A stretch of 64,000 nucleotides of DNA from Hymenobacter terricola (GTDB lineage: Bacteria; Bacteroidota; Bacteroidia; Cytophagales; Hymenobacteraceae): NCBI RefSeq assembly GCF_017921975.2, contig NZ_JAGEMO020000012.1, positions 1 through 64,000 on the forward strand. The letters run 5' to 3'. Under the pieces are notes generated by a model. That model was given only the letters and a program-made list of their open reading frames with translations. It had not been told where the DNA came from and did not search any database. This document shows, piece by piece, positions 39,643 to 48,313 of the stretch (positions are counted from its first letter, which is position 1; each line of letters begins with the position of its first letter). A program made the position numbers and the translations under genes.

Positions 39643-40035
39643 TTAGTGGCCCGCTGCGTCGGTGTGGGCGTTGCTGGTTTTCTTGCAGCAGTCCGGCAGG
39701 CGATTGTAGGCGCGGGTATCGGCGGTCAACTCATCGGCGTCGTAGCCGGATTTTTGCACGGCGGTGCGCAGGGCGGCGGGGGTGGTTTTGTCGGCCTTAT
39801 AAGTCACGGTGAGGACTTTGGTGGGCACGTCGAGTACGGCGCTTTGCACGCCCTTTTCGTAGGCGAGGCTCTTTTCGATGCGCGCCTTGCACATATCGCA
39901 CACGGCCGAGGTTTTGAATTGAGCCGTAGCCGTGCCGGTTGTGGCTGCCTGTGCAGTGGCCGGAGCCGTTTGGGCCTGAGTGGTGGTGGCGAAACCCAAC
40001 AGGGCTAACAGGGGAAGGGCGAGGAGGAATTTCAT
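39643..40035 (-). CDS. Secreted heavy-metal-associated (HMA) domain protein
   Basis: The 130-residue protein has a signal peptide (MKFLLALPLLALLGFATTTQAQ), an HMA domain (FKTSAVCDMCKARIEKSLAYEKGVQSAVLD ... SGYDADEL) with the metal-binding C-x-x-C in VCDMC, and a C-terminal CC motif (PDCCKK). It would bind copper or a related metal in the periplasm. It is downstream of the TonB receptor and is the last gene of the leftward metal module. Confidence 0.85.
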   Translation of the reverse strand: MKFLLALPLLALLGFATTTQAQTAPATAQAATTGTATAQFKTSAVCDMCKARIEKSLAYEKGVQSAVLDVPTKVLTVTYKADKTTPAALRTAVQKSGYDADELTADTRAYNRLPDCCKKTSNAHTDAAGH

Positions 40036-40113
40036 AATTAGGGTTGGGGAAATTTCGAGGGTGGTGACAGCAATAACAAAATCACTGCCGGAAAAAGTTG
40101 AAAACTGCGGCCG

Positions 40114-42477
40114 TTATTCGATGCGGTAGCGCAGGCCCGCGTAGGTGAGGCGGCCATACACCGGCCCCCACACCATGGCCGCATCGAAGGCCGGTCCGAA
40201 TGGATTTGCCGCCCCTTCAATGGGGTTGGGCTGGCGGTAATTGGTCAGGTTTTCGACGCCGACATACACCTCCAGGCGCTTGAAGGCGCGGGTAAGCTGC
40301 GCATTGAGCAGGCCGTAGCGCGGGGCCAGCTCGGGCGAATATTCCTGCCCCGAGCCGTGCGCGTGCGTGCTGGTAACGTGCGCCAGCGGCCGCTGCCCAA
40401 ACCACTGCACCGTGAAATCGGCCCGCCACTTATCGAAAGCGCTGGCGTAGCCCAGATTCACGAAAGCCCGGTGGCTGGGAGTGAGGGGCTTGGGCAGTAG
40501 CACTCCATCGTAAGTAGTGCGCACGTCGAGGTACTTGTAGGCCCCTTTCACTTGCAGTCCTTTCAGCGGCTCAAGCTGCAGCTCGCCCTGCAGGCTGCGG
40601 GCAAAGGACCGCCCGCCGGGTTGCAGGTTCTGAATCTCAATAATGCCGGGCGAGGTGTACATGTCGGCCACCACTTGGTTCTGAAATTCGGTGTGGTAAT
40701 AATCAACCACAAAAGTGGCCGGCCGGCCCAGCGCCGTGAAATACTGCGTGGTGCTGCCCCCCACGTTCCAGGCCCGCTCGGGCCGCAGGCCGGGCCCGAT
40801 AACGAATTCGCGGGCGCTGGCCAGCATGGCGGCATTGTCGGCAATGGGGTTGGCCACCCGGAAGCCGGTGCCGGCGGCGGCGCGTAGCACCGTGTTCTTG
40901 GCCACGTCGTACTTGATATTGAGGCGCGGGGTCACCTGCCAGCCGTACAGGTTGTGGTGGTCGGCGCGCAGGCCGGCTACCACGGTCAGGTTGCGGCTAT
41001 TTTGGTACGTGTACTCGGCGAAGGCCCCGGGCACCAGCTCGCGGCGGGCGCGGTGTTCGCGGGCATCCACATCGGCCGGGGTTTCGGTGGAGTAGGTGCG
41101 GCCATCGCTCAGCCGCTCGTCGTAGTCGTCATACAGGAAGCTCAGGCCGGTGCGGTACACGTGGGCCGTGTTGCCGATGGCACTCTGAAAGAGCAGCGTA
41201 GCCAGGCCGGTGCGCTGGGTGCCATCGTAGCTGCGGGCCGTGCGTTGGGTGGTATTGCCGCTCGCGTAGCCGTAGGAGTACCGCGAAGTGAAGTCGTGGT
41301 CGGTACCGCTTAGCAGCAGGCCCAGGCTCTGGAAAGGCCGGGAGGGCCAGGTATAGGAAGTTTTGGCGTAGCCCGTGTAGCGGGTGGTGGCCTGCGTAGT
41401 GCCATAGTTCTGCAGGAACGCTGCGGCCCCGGTGTCGCGAAAATCCAGTTGGCCGCCCTGCCGGGTTTCGCGCAAGGCGCCCAGGCCCACTTCGCTCACA
41501 ATGCCGCGGCCGGAAATGTATTTCCATTTATTGAAAGCGTTGAACTGCGTGGCCAGCGGCAAATCCAGAAAGCCGTCCTTGTTGCGGTCCACGCGGGCGC
41601 CCAGGTGGTCGGAGTGCAGCAGCAGCACCGTGCTCCATTTGGGGCTGATGCGGGCCGAGGTGTTCAGGTTGACGTCGAATTTGCCGAGGTCGTTGCCGTA
41701 GATGTTGAACAGCAGCTGGTCGGTTTTCTCCGGCTCCTTCAGCTTCACGTTCACCTGCCCCGAAATGGCCTCGTAGCCGTTCACTACTGAGCCCGTGCCC
41801 TTGATGATTTCGATGTTGTCAATCCACGGCCCGGCCAGGTAGCCCAGGCGGTAGGGGGCAGCGAGGCCGCGCAGAGCCGGCTGGTTGTCCACCGTCAGCA
41901 GCGAATAGCTGCCATCCAGCCCCAGCAGCTGAATCTGTTTGGCGCCCGAAACGGCGTCCGACGTCGTTACCTCCACCGAAGCGTTGGTTTCGAAGCTCTC
42001 GGCCAGGTTGCAGCAGGCCGATTTGGTCAGGTCGCGGCTGGAAATCACCTGCACGTTGGCCGGCGTGAGGGAGGAATAGGCCGGGCCGCGGGCCGTCACG
42101 GTCACCTCGCCCAGTTCCTGGCCGGCACGCAGCGCAACCCGGAGGTAAGGCGCGCCGGTGGCAGGCACCGCCAGCGTATCGGCCCGGTAGCCCAGGGCCT
42201 GCACCACCAGCCGCGACGCTGCCCGCGCCGGCCGCGCCAAAGTGAAGCGCCCGGCCTCATCCGAAGTAGTGGTAACCGCCGGCGCGTTGGCCTCGGGCAC
42301 GTCAAACAGCCAGCGCAGCACCGCGCCGGGTAGGGGAGTGGCCTTGCCGGCCTCGGTCACTTCGCCCCGCACCGGGGCAATGGCCCCCGATTGGGCCAAA
42401 ATCAGACCCGGCCGCAGCCAGGCCAGCAATAACGCAAAAAAAGCAAGCAGCGGGAATCTCCCGCTTATAGGTTTCAT
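40114..42477 (-). CDS. TonB-dependent receptor with carboxypeptidase-like N-terminus
   Basis: The 787-residue protein has a signal peptide, a CarboxypepD_reg-like domain (about 35-110), a plug domain with QELGEVTVTARG as TonB-box-like start and IQLLGLDGSYSLLTVDNQPAL..., and a beta-barrel ending in the terminal aromatic strand (RLTYAGLRYRIE). A CC pair in the plug (TKSACCNLAESFETN) and the neighbouring HYC_CC_PP and HMA genes point to a metal ligand. It is the middle gene of the leftward module. Confidence 0.9.
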   Translation of the reverse strand: MKPISGRFPLLAFFALLLAWLRPGLILAQSGAIAPVRGEVTEAGKATPLPGAVLRWLFDVPEANAPAVTTTSDEAGRFTLARPARAASRLVVQALGYRADTLAVPATGAPYLRVALRAGQELGEVTVTARGPAYSSLTPANVQVISSRDLTKSACCNLAESFETNASVEVTTSDAVSGAKQIQLLGLDGSYSLLTVDNQPALRGLAAPYRLGYLAGPWIDNIEIIKGTGSVVNGYEAISGQVNVKLKEPEKTDQLLFNIYGNDLGKFDVNLNTSARISPKWSTVLLLHSDHLGARVDRNKDGFLDLPLATQFNAFNKWKYISGRGIVSEVGLGALRETRQGGQLDFRDTGAAAFLQNYGTTQATTRYTGYAKTSYTWPSRPFQSLGLLLSGTDHDFTSRYSYGYASGNTTQRTARSYDGTQRTGLATLLFQSAIGNTAHVYRTGLSFLYDDYDERLSDGRTYSTETPADVDAREHRARRELVPGAFAEYTYQNSRNLTVVAGLRADHHNLYGWQVTPRLNIKYDVAKNTVLRAAAGTGFRVANPIADNAAMLASAREFVIGPGLRPERAWNVGGSTTQYFTALGRPATFVVDYYHTEFQNQVVADMYTSPGIIEIQNLQPGGRSFARSLQGELQLEPLKGLQVKGAYKYLDVRTTYDGVLLPKPLTPSHRAFVNLGYASAFDKWRADFTVQWFGQRPLAHVTSTHAHGSGQEYSPELAPRYGLLNAQLTRAFKRLEVYVGVENLTNYRQPNPIEGAANPFGPAFDAAMVWGPVYGRLTYAGLRYRIE

Positions 42478-42574
42478 ATCGTCTGTAAGTTAGATGTTTC
42501 TGAAATATTGCCGTTTCAGGCAACTACTTCCAGCTCCACAGCCGCCAATGCCGCCCGGAGCGTTTCCAGAAAAC

Positions 42575-43015
42575 CTAAACCACCCACGTGCAGACGAAGG
42601 CCAGCAGCTTCCGCCCGCCCCGCGGCGGGGGCGACGAGTCGGTCGCGAACCAGCGGGGCGCAACGACGACCAGGGTGCCATCCGTTGCCATCCCCGGCCA
42701 AACCATTTCCGCCGTCACAATCGCTGGCATCGGGGCCGGCACCAGGATTTTGGCGGCCAATTCGTGGGCCGGGGCCGACAGCTTGTGCAACTGGCTGCTG
42801 TGGTCGCAGCAGTTGTCTTTAGCGATGGGGGCCGTCGGCACCAGCTGCCCATCGCAGCCGCGCCGGGCCACCTGGCCGGCCATGAGCACGTCCACGATGC
42901 TGCGCCCGCTCATCCGGCAGGTATTCCGTTGCACCGTGAGGCCCACCGAGGCGGTGAGCACCAACACGGCCAGCAGCATGCTGACGAAGCGACGGAATAG
43001 GGAATGGTGCGGCAT
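42575..43015 (-). CDS. HYC_CC_PP family protein
   Basis: The 146-residue protein starts with an N-terminal membrane/signal segment (FRRFVSMLLAVLVLTASVG), then Cys residues in RNTCRMSG, a DNCCDHSS pair and a DSSPPPRGG motif, the order that names the HYC_CC_PP family of Bacteroidota (here the first motif is TC rather than YC). Such proteins precede metal TonB receptors, and here the gene lies 97 bp upstream of one. A role in metal sensing or binding is inferred. Confidence 0.75.
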   Translation of the reverse strand: MPHHSLFRRFVSMLLAVLVLTASVGLTVQRNTCRMSGRSIVDVLMAGQVARRGCDGQLVPTAPIAKDNCCDHSSQLHKLSAPAHELAAKILVPAPMPAIVTAEMVWPGMATDGTLVVVAPRWFATDSSPPPRGGRKLLAFVCTWVV

Positions 43016-43263
43016 TGCAAAAGCAAAGGTACAGCCCGGTGGCGCGCCGGCCGTATGGAAAACAGCTCTGGCGGGTGCAACATCTGGTCCGGGGCCTTCC
43101 CTCCAAAGGGCCATTCTGCCCGTTTTCCCGAATCTGCCAATTTGGCAATCTTGTTTGTGGGTTTCGGGATTATCAACAAACCAATTTCCTGAATTGCTCC
43201 AAAAACCCTGTTTAGAAGCAGTAGTGGCTGTTTTGTATTTGTGGTAGGAAATGGTAAATCGTG

Positions 43264-43294
43264 GTTGATTTTCGAAGGGCTTCCCGTACATTTG
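43264..43294 (+). promoter_or_regulatory. dcw promoter GTTG-N19-TACATTTG before mraZ
   Basis: TACATTTG (43287-43294) matches the Bacteroidota -7 consensus TAnnTTTG. GTTG (43264-43267) lies at the standard 19-bp spacing as a -33 box. The mraZ ATG is 40 bp downstream. It is the best promoter in the window and should drive the dcw cluster. Confidence 0.7.
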
Positions 43295-43333
43295 CCATTG
43301 CCCGCCCATGTTCTTCCGGGGCGGCTTGTGCCC

Positions 43334-43807
43334 ATGAACTTGTTGTCCGGCGAATATGAATGCAAGCTCGACCCGAAGGGGCGGCTTGTGTTGCCGGCCA
43401 AAGTGAAGGGTAACCTACCGGAGCAATCGGGCAACCAACTGGTGCTCGTGCGGGGCTTCGAGCCTTGCCTGGTGCTTTACCCCCGGTCCGCATGGGGCGT
43501 CATCCACGAAAAGGTGATGGCACTCGACGAGTTCAACGAGGAATACCGCCAGTTTCAGCGGAATTTCTTTCGGGGCATGACCGAAGTAGAACTCGATAGC
43601 ATTAGCAGATTCATGCTGCCCCGCAGCATGTTACGTTATGCGGGCATCGAAAAGGAAGCCATTATCGTAGGGCTGGGCAACCGGTGCGAAATCTGGGCCC
43701 CGGCACGCTACGATGAGTACCTCATCAAGGACCAGCAAAGCTTTAGCAAACTGGCGCAGAAATTTTTATCCGTTGAAACCCCGCCGCTCGGCGGCCAGGC
43801 TGCATGA
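43334..43807 (+). CDS. mraZ: Transcriptional regulator MraZ
   Basis: The 157-residue protein has two AbrB-like repeats: LLSGEYECKLDPKGRLVLPAKVKG near the start and the second with ITRF-like SISRFMLPRSMLRYAGI, followed by GLGNRCEIWAPARYDEY. This is the MraZ/SpoVT-AbrB layout. It represses the dcw operon in other bacteria. Its stop overlaps the rsmH start as ATGA. Confidence 0.93.
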   Translation: MNLLSGEYECKLDPKGRLVLPAKVKGNLPEQSGNQLVLVRGFEPCLVLYPRSAWGVIHEKVMALDEFNEEYRQFQRNFFRGMTEVELDSISRFMLPRSMLRYAGIEKEAIIVGLGNRCEIWAPARYDEYLIKDQQSFSKLAQKFLSVETPPLGGQAA

Positions 43808-44730
43808 GCGAATACGACAACGACAGCGCCTACCACCGTCCGGTGATGCTGGCCCAGTGCCTGGCGGGGCTCGACTTGCAGCCCGGTGGCCGCTACGTGG
43901 ACGTCACCTTTGGCGGCGGCGGCCATTCGGCCCGCATTCTGGAAAAACTCACCACCGGCCACCTCTTCAGCTTCGACCAGGATGCGGATGCGGAGGCCGA
44001 AGCCCAGAAGCTGGAACGCCCACAGTTTACATTTGTAAAGGCCAATTTTAGGGATTTAGCAACTGAATTACAGCAGCTTGGCGCATTGCCGGTGGACGGC
44101 CTGCTGGCCGACCTGGGCGTGAGCTCGCACCAGTTTGACACGCCGGAGCGGGGGTTTTCTACGCGTTTCGACGGGCCGCTGGACATGCGCATGGACCCGG
44201 ATGGCCCGCTCACCGCCGCCGATATTCTCAACGATTATAAGGAAGCCGACCTGCACCGCATCTTCGGCATGTACGGGGAGGTGACCAATGCCCGCACCCT
44301 GGCGCAGACCGTGGGCGCCGCCCGCCGCGGCCGGCGGCTCGAAACCATCGCGGAGCTAAAGCAGGCCATTCAGCCCTGCACGCCGCGCGGCAAGGAGAAC
44401 AAGTACCTGGCCCAGGTATTCCAGGCCCTGCGCATCGAAGTGAACCAAGAAATGCAGGCCCTCCAGGAGATGCTGCTGCAAACCGCCGATGTGCTGCGGC
44501 CGGGCGGGCGGCTGGTCGTGCTCAGCTACCACTCGCTGGAAGACCGGCTGGTGAAAAATTTTATCGGCAAGGGCAAGTTTTTTGGGTCGGTCGAAAAAGA
44601 CTTCTTTGGCAATGAAAGCAAGCCCTTTGAGGCCGTGAACCGCAAGCCCGAGGAAGCCGACCCCGCCGAAGTTGCCCTGAACAGCCGCGCCCGTAGTGCT
44701 AAATTGCGGGTTGCAATTCGAAACGAGTGA
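43804..44730 (+). CDS. rsmH: 16S rRNA (cytosine1402-N4)-methyltransferase RsmH
   Basis: The 308-residue protein has HRPVMLAQCLAGL, the SAM-binding YVDVTFGGGGHSARIL, LADLGVSSHQFDTPERGFS and VLSYHSLEDRLVKNF, the hallmarks of RsmH (MraW). It methylates 16S rRNA C1402. It overlaps mraZ by 4 bp. Confidence 0.95.
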   Translation: MSEYDNDSAYHRPVMLAQCLAGLDLQPGGRYVDVTFGGGGHSARILEKLTTGHLFSFDQDADAEAEAQKLERPQFTFVKANFRDLATELQQLGALPVDGLLADLGVSSHQFDTPERGFSTRFDGPLDMRMDPDGPLTAADILNDYKEADLHRIFGMYGEVTNARTLAQTVGAARRGRRLETIAELKQAIQPCTPRGKENKYLAQVFQALRIEVNQEMQALQEMLLQTADVLRPGGRLVVLSYHSLEDRLVKNFIGKGKFFGSVEKDFFGNESKPFEAVNRKPEEADPAEVALNSRARSAKLRVAIRNE

Positions 44731-44852
44731 ATGTTCCGCCGCGTGGCATGGGGGCGTTTTTGCGCTGCCCCAATCAACTTTGCCATTCAACGTTATCAAT
44801 TCCCGTTTACTGCAGTTCCCCGTTCGTGTAAAAGCTTTCCCGACCAAGACCA

Positions 44853-45770
44853 GTGGCCACCAATACGCTCAAACCCTCCGACAGCCCACGCCGGGCCAAT
44901 GTGCCCCGCGAAGTGCCCGCGCCGGCCCCTGAGGTGCTGCCCGAGGAGGTGGTAACCGTTGCGCCCGCCCCCGAACCGGAGCCCGCGCCGGTGCCCGAAA
45001 AGCGCCGCCGCCAGCCCGTGGCAGAGGCCCGGCCTAAAAGCTCCTGGAGCCTGTTTTCGCTGCTGGACCGGGTGACGAGCGTGGACGGCTTGTTCCGGGA
45101 AGGCTTGCCGGTGCGCTTTCTGCCGCACATGCTGTTCATTATGCTGCTCACGCTGCTCTATATCGGCAACACGCACTACGGCAACCGCATGAACCGCAAT
45201 ATTCAGCGCCTCAAGCAGGAAACCGAAGACCTGCGCGCTGATTACACTACCCTGAAGTCGGACTACATGGAGGCCAGCAAGCAGAGCGAAGTGGCCCGCA
45301 AAGTGGCCGCCTTTGGGCTGGTCGAAAGCTCCTCGCCGCCCTTCCGCATCACCGTGCCGGCCGGCCACCTCGACGCGGCTGAGCTAGAACTGATGCCCGT
45401 GCTCACCGCTGATACACTGGCCGCCCGCGCCGCCCGCGATTCGGCCGCTACCCAACAAAACGATGCATTGGCCGGGCGCAAGCGCGCCATGATGAACAAC
45501 GATGAAGCCGACAGCGGCCCGGAAATCATTGCCCCGCCGCAGGCTTTGGACGGCGACACGGCCGTTGGAAACGCGCCGGTAGCGCGGGCCGGCGCATCGC
45601 ACCGCCCTGCGTTGCAACCGGCCAAGTCGAAAACGGCCACTGCTCCGGCTCGGATTCGCAAAAGCAAGGCTGCGAATAAGCCCGACAAAAAGAAAGCGGC
45701 ACAAAAAGGCACAAGCCCGCACACCGCTAAAAAGCCAGCTAAGCAGGTTGTTAGAGCTCATTCACGATGA
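44853..45770 (+). CDS. ftsL: FtsL-like division protein with long basic tail
   Basis: The 305-residue protein has a Pro/Ala-rich cytoplasmic N-terminus (1-85), one transmembrane helix (about 88-107), and a coiled coil (about 111-150, NRNIQRLKQETEDLRADYTTLK), as in Bacteroidota FtsL. It lies between rsmH and ftsI, the usual ftsL place. It is about twice the common length due to a periplasmic tail after residue 170, ending in a Lys/Ala-rich stretch (KSKAANKPDKKKAAQKG). The start is a GTG. Its stop overlaps the ftsI start (ATGA). Confidence 0.8.
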   Translation: MATNTLKPSDSPRRANVPREVPAPAPEVLPEEVVTVAPAPEPEPAPVPEKRRRQPVAEARPKSSWSLFSLLDRVTSVDGLFREGLPVRFLPHMLFIMLLTLLYIGNTHYGNRMNRNIQRLKQETEDLRADYTTLKSDYMEASKQSEVARKVAAFGLVESSSPPFRITVPAGHLDAAELELMPVLTADTLAARAARDSAATQQNDALAGRKRAMMNNDEADSGPEIIAPPQALDGDTAVGNAPVARAGASHRPALQPAKSKTATAPARIRKSKAANKPDKKKAAQKGTSPHTAKKPAKQVVRAHSR

Positions 45771-48229
45771 AAGGCAGCGTTAAGAAGTCGATAGTTACGC
45801 GGGTGCGGCTGGCCTTTCTGGGGGTTGCTGTGTTTTCGGGCGCCATTTTTTGGAAAGCCACCAAGATTCAGTTCCAGGAAGGCAACAAGTGGCGGGCGCT
45901 GGAGCAGGAACGGCGCATCAGCTATCAGTCGGTGCCCGCCACTCGTGGCAATATATACTCTGACAACGAGAGTATTATGGCGACTTCGCTGCCGTTTTAC
46001 CGGGTGGCGTGGGACCCGGGCGTGGTGGAAGACGGGGCGTTTAAGACCGGCGTGGACTCGCTGGCGTGGCATCTGTCGCACTTTTTTGGCGACCGCAGCA
46101 TGCAGGAATACAAGCGCCGGTTGAATAATGCCCACGAATCCAAGGTGCGCTACATCCGGCTCAACTCGCGCCAAATCAACTTCCAGGAGAAGAAGATGCT
46201 GGCTGCCTGGCCCATTTTCCGCAAGAACAAGCGGGGCGGGGTCATTTTTGAGAAGGTTGATAAGCGGTTTCGGCCGTTTGGGGGCCTGGCCCAGCGCACC
46301 ATCGGCTTCGTGAACGAGGACCAGCACGGCGCCGGATTGGAGTACACGTTTCAGCAAAGCCTGGCGGGAAAGTCCGGCGAAGCCCTGTTTGAGCGGGTGC
46401 CGGGCGGGGTGAAACCCGTGTACGACGGCACCGAAATCAAGCCTCTGCCCGGCTACGATATTAAAACCACGCTCGACATCAACCTGCAGGATGTAGCCGA
46501 GAATGCGTTGTATAAGTCATTGGTAGACAATAACGCCCAGTACGGATGCGTGATTCTGATGGAAGTGGCCACGGGCGAAATCAAGGCGGTGGCCAACCTC
46601 GGCAAGGCCTCGGACGACACGTATAAGGAAGACTACAACTACGCTTTTGCCGACCAGGGCCGTACCGAGCCGGGCTCCACGTTCAAGCTGGCCTCGATGA
46701 TGGCCTTGTTTGAGGCGCGCCCGAACATTAAGCTCGACGACATCGTGGACACTGGCAATGGCCGGATGCTGGTGGGTGGCGCCGTGAAATCGGACTCGCA
46801 CGCCTACGGCCGCATCACGGTGCAGCAGGTTTTCGAGAAGTCGTCGAACATCGGCGTGGCCCGGCTGGTGAACGAAAACTTCTCGAAAAACCCCACCGAG
46901 TACACCGATTACCTCAAAAAATTCGGCCTGGACAAGCCTCTCGGTTTCCAAATGGCCGGCGAGGCGCTGCCGTACGTGAAAGACCCTACCGACCGCAGCT
47001 GGAGCCGTACCTCGCTCACCACCATGAGTATTGGCTACGAGCTGAAGCTGGCGCCCCTGCAAACGCTGGCTTTCTACAACGCCGTGGCCAACGGCGGCGT
47101 GAAAGTGCAGCCGATGCTGGTGAAGGAGATAAAGCAGGCCGACCAGGTCTTGCAGCACAACGAAACCAAGGTGCTAAACCCCAAAATCTGCTCCGACGCT
47201 ACCCTGGCCAAGGTAAAATCGATGATGGAAGGCGTGGTGCTGGAAGGCACGGCCCGCAGCATCCGACCCAAAGACTACAGCATTGCCGGCAAAACCGGCA
47301 CGGCGTGGAAGTTCAAAAACGGCCAGTACACCAAAACGTATTCCACGAGTTTCGTGGGCTATTTTCCCGCCGATAAACCGAAATACAGCTGCATTGTGGT
47401 GGTCGATTCGCCCCGCAACGGCCGCATCTACGGCGCCGACGTGGCCGCGCCGGTGTTCCGCGAAGTGGCCGACAAATGCATGGCGCGCGACTTGCTCAGC
47501 CAGCGCCCGCTGCTGGCCAAAGCCCGCCTGAACAAAAGCCATGTGCCGCTGGTGCGGGCCGGCATGCAGGACGAGCTGGCTCTTGTCTGCCAGAAGCTGG
47601 GCCTGGTTGGCCAGACCCAGGCGACGGGGGGCGAAGAATGGGTGCGGGCTGCTTCTGACACCGCTTTCCACGCCCGTACGGTGGCGCTGGTGGTGAACCC
47701 CGTGCGCGCCGGGCGCGTGCCGCAGGTGCGGGGCCTCACGTTGCGCGATGCCTTATTTCTGCTCGAAAACCGGGGCTTGCACGTGCGGGCGCTGGGCACG
47801 GGCCGCGTGCGGGAGCAGTCGTTGGAAGTGGGCTCACGCATCCAGCGCGGCGACCTGATTACGCTGACCCTGGTGGAATCCGGCCCTCGCCTGGCTGCGC
47901 CCACTGCGCTGCCCGAGCCCGAGCATACCGACCTGGCCGAAAACAAGCTGCTGGTACCGGTTGATATGGAGCCTGCCGCGAAAGACCGCAAGTCGTTTAC
48001 CAGCAGCGAGAAGGCCCGGGTGCTGCCCAAAGCCCCCGAACGTTCGGCCGGCGTGAAGCCGAATGCCAAAGCCAGTAAGCCGGCCACGGAAGCAGGGGAA
48101 TCAGCCAAAACTACTGTAGTGAGGGCTGCTAAAGCCCCCGCCAAAGCGAAAGAAGCGGCCCGCCGTGCCGCACCAACTAAGAACTCCAAAAAGCCTGCTT
48201 CTGCGAAGCCTGCAGTGCGCCGCGCCTAA
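45767..48229 (+). CDS. ftsI: Division transpeptidase FtsI (PBP3) with PASTA domain
   Basis: The 820-residue class B penicillin-binding protein has one N-terminal transmembrane helix (about 11-30), a pedestal dimerisation region, and a transpeptidase domain with S304-x-x-K307, S359-x-N361 and K509-T-G motifs. A PASTA domain at about 649-703 (GRVPQVRGLTLRDALFLLENRG) follows, then a 115-residue tail that becomes Lys/Ala-rich. It cross-links septal peptidoglycan together with FtsW. It overlaps ftsL by 4 bp. Confidence 0.93.
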   Translation: MKGSVKKSIVTRVRLAFLGVAVFSGAIFWKATKIQFQEGNKWRALEQERRISYQSVPATRGNIYSDNESIMATSLPFYRVAWDPGVVEDGAFKTGVDSLAWHLSHFFGDRSMQEYKRRLNNAHESKVRYIRLNSRQINFQEKKMLAAWPIFRKNKRGGVIFEKVDKRFRPFGGLAQRTIGFVNEDQHGAGLEYTFQQSLAGKSGEALFERVPGGVKPVYDGTEIKPLPGYDIKTTLDINLQDVAENALYKSLVDNNAQYGCVILMEVATGEIKAVANLGKASDDTYKEDYNYAFADQGRTEPGSTFKLASMMALFEARPNIKLDDIVDTGNGRMLVGGAVKSDSHAYGRITVQQVFEKSSNIGVARLVNENFSKNPTEYTDYLKKFGLDKPLGFQMAGEALPYVKDPTDRSWSRTSLTTMSIGYELKLAPLQTLAFYNAVANGGVKVQPMLVKEIKQADQVLQHNETKVLNPKICSDATLAKVKSMMEGVVLEGTARSIRPKDYSIAGKTGTAWKFKNGQYTKTYSTSFVGYFPADKPKYSCIVVVDSPRNGRIYGADVAAPVFREVADKCMARDLLSQRPLLAKARLNKSHVPLVRAGMQDELALVCQKLGLVGQTQATGGEEWVRAASDTAFHARTVALVVNPVRAGRVPQVRGLTLRDALFLLENRGLHVRALGTGRVREQSLEVGSRIQRGDLITLTLVESGPRLAAPTALPEPEHTDLAENKLLVPVDMEPAAKDRKSFTSSEKARVLPKAPERSAGVKPNAKASKPATEAGESAKTTVVRAAKAPAKAKEAARRAAPTKNSKKPASAKPAVRRA

Positions 48230-48235
48230 AAAAAG

Positions 48236-48312
48236 TTAAAGGCATAAGTTAAAAGTTGAAAAAGCAAAATGCCCCAACTCATAACTCATGACTTTTAACT
48301 CATAACTCACCA
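48236..48312. repeat. AT-rich palindromic element before murE
   Basis: The gap from ftsI to murE carries AGTTAAAAGTT on the left and ACTTTTAACT with two CATAACTCA units on the right. It ends directly at the murE start codon. Confidence 0.5.
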
Positions 48313-48313
48313 C

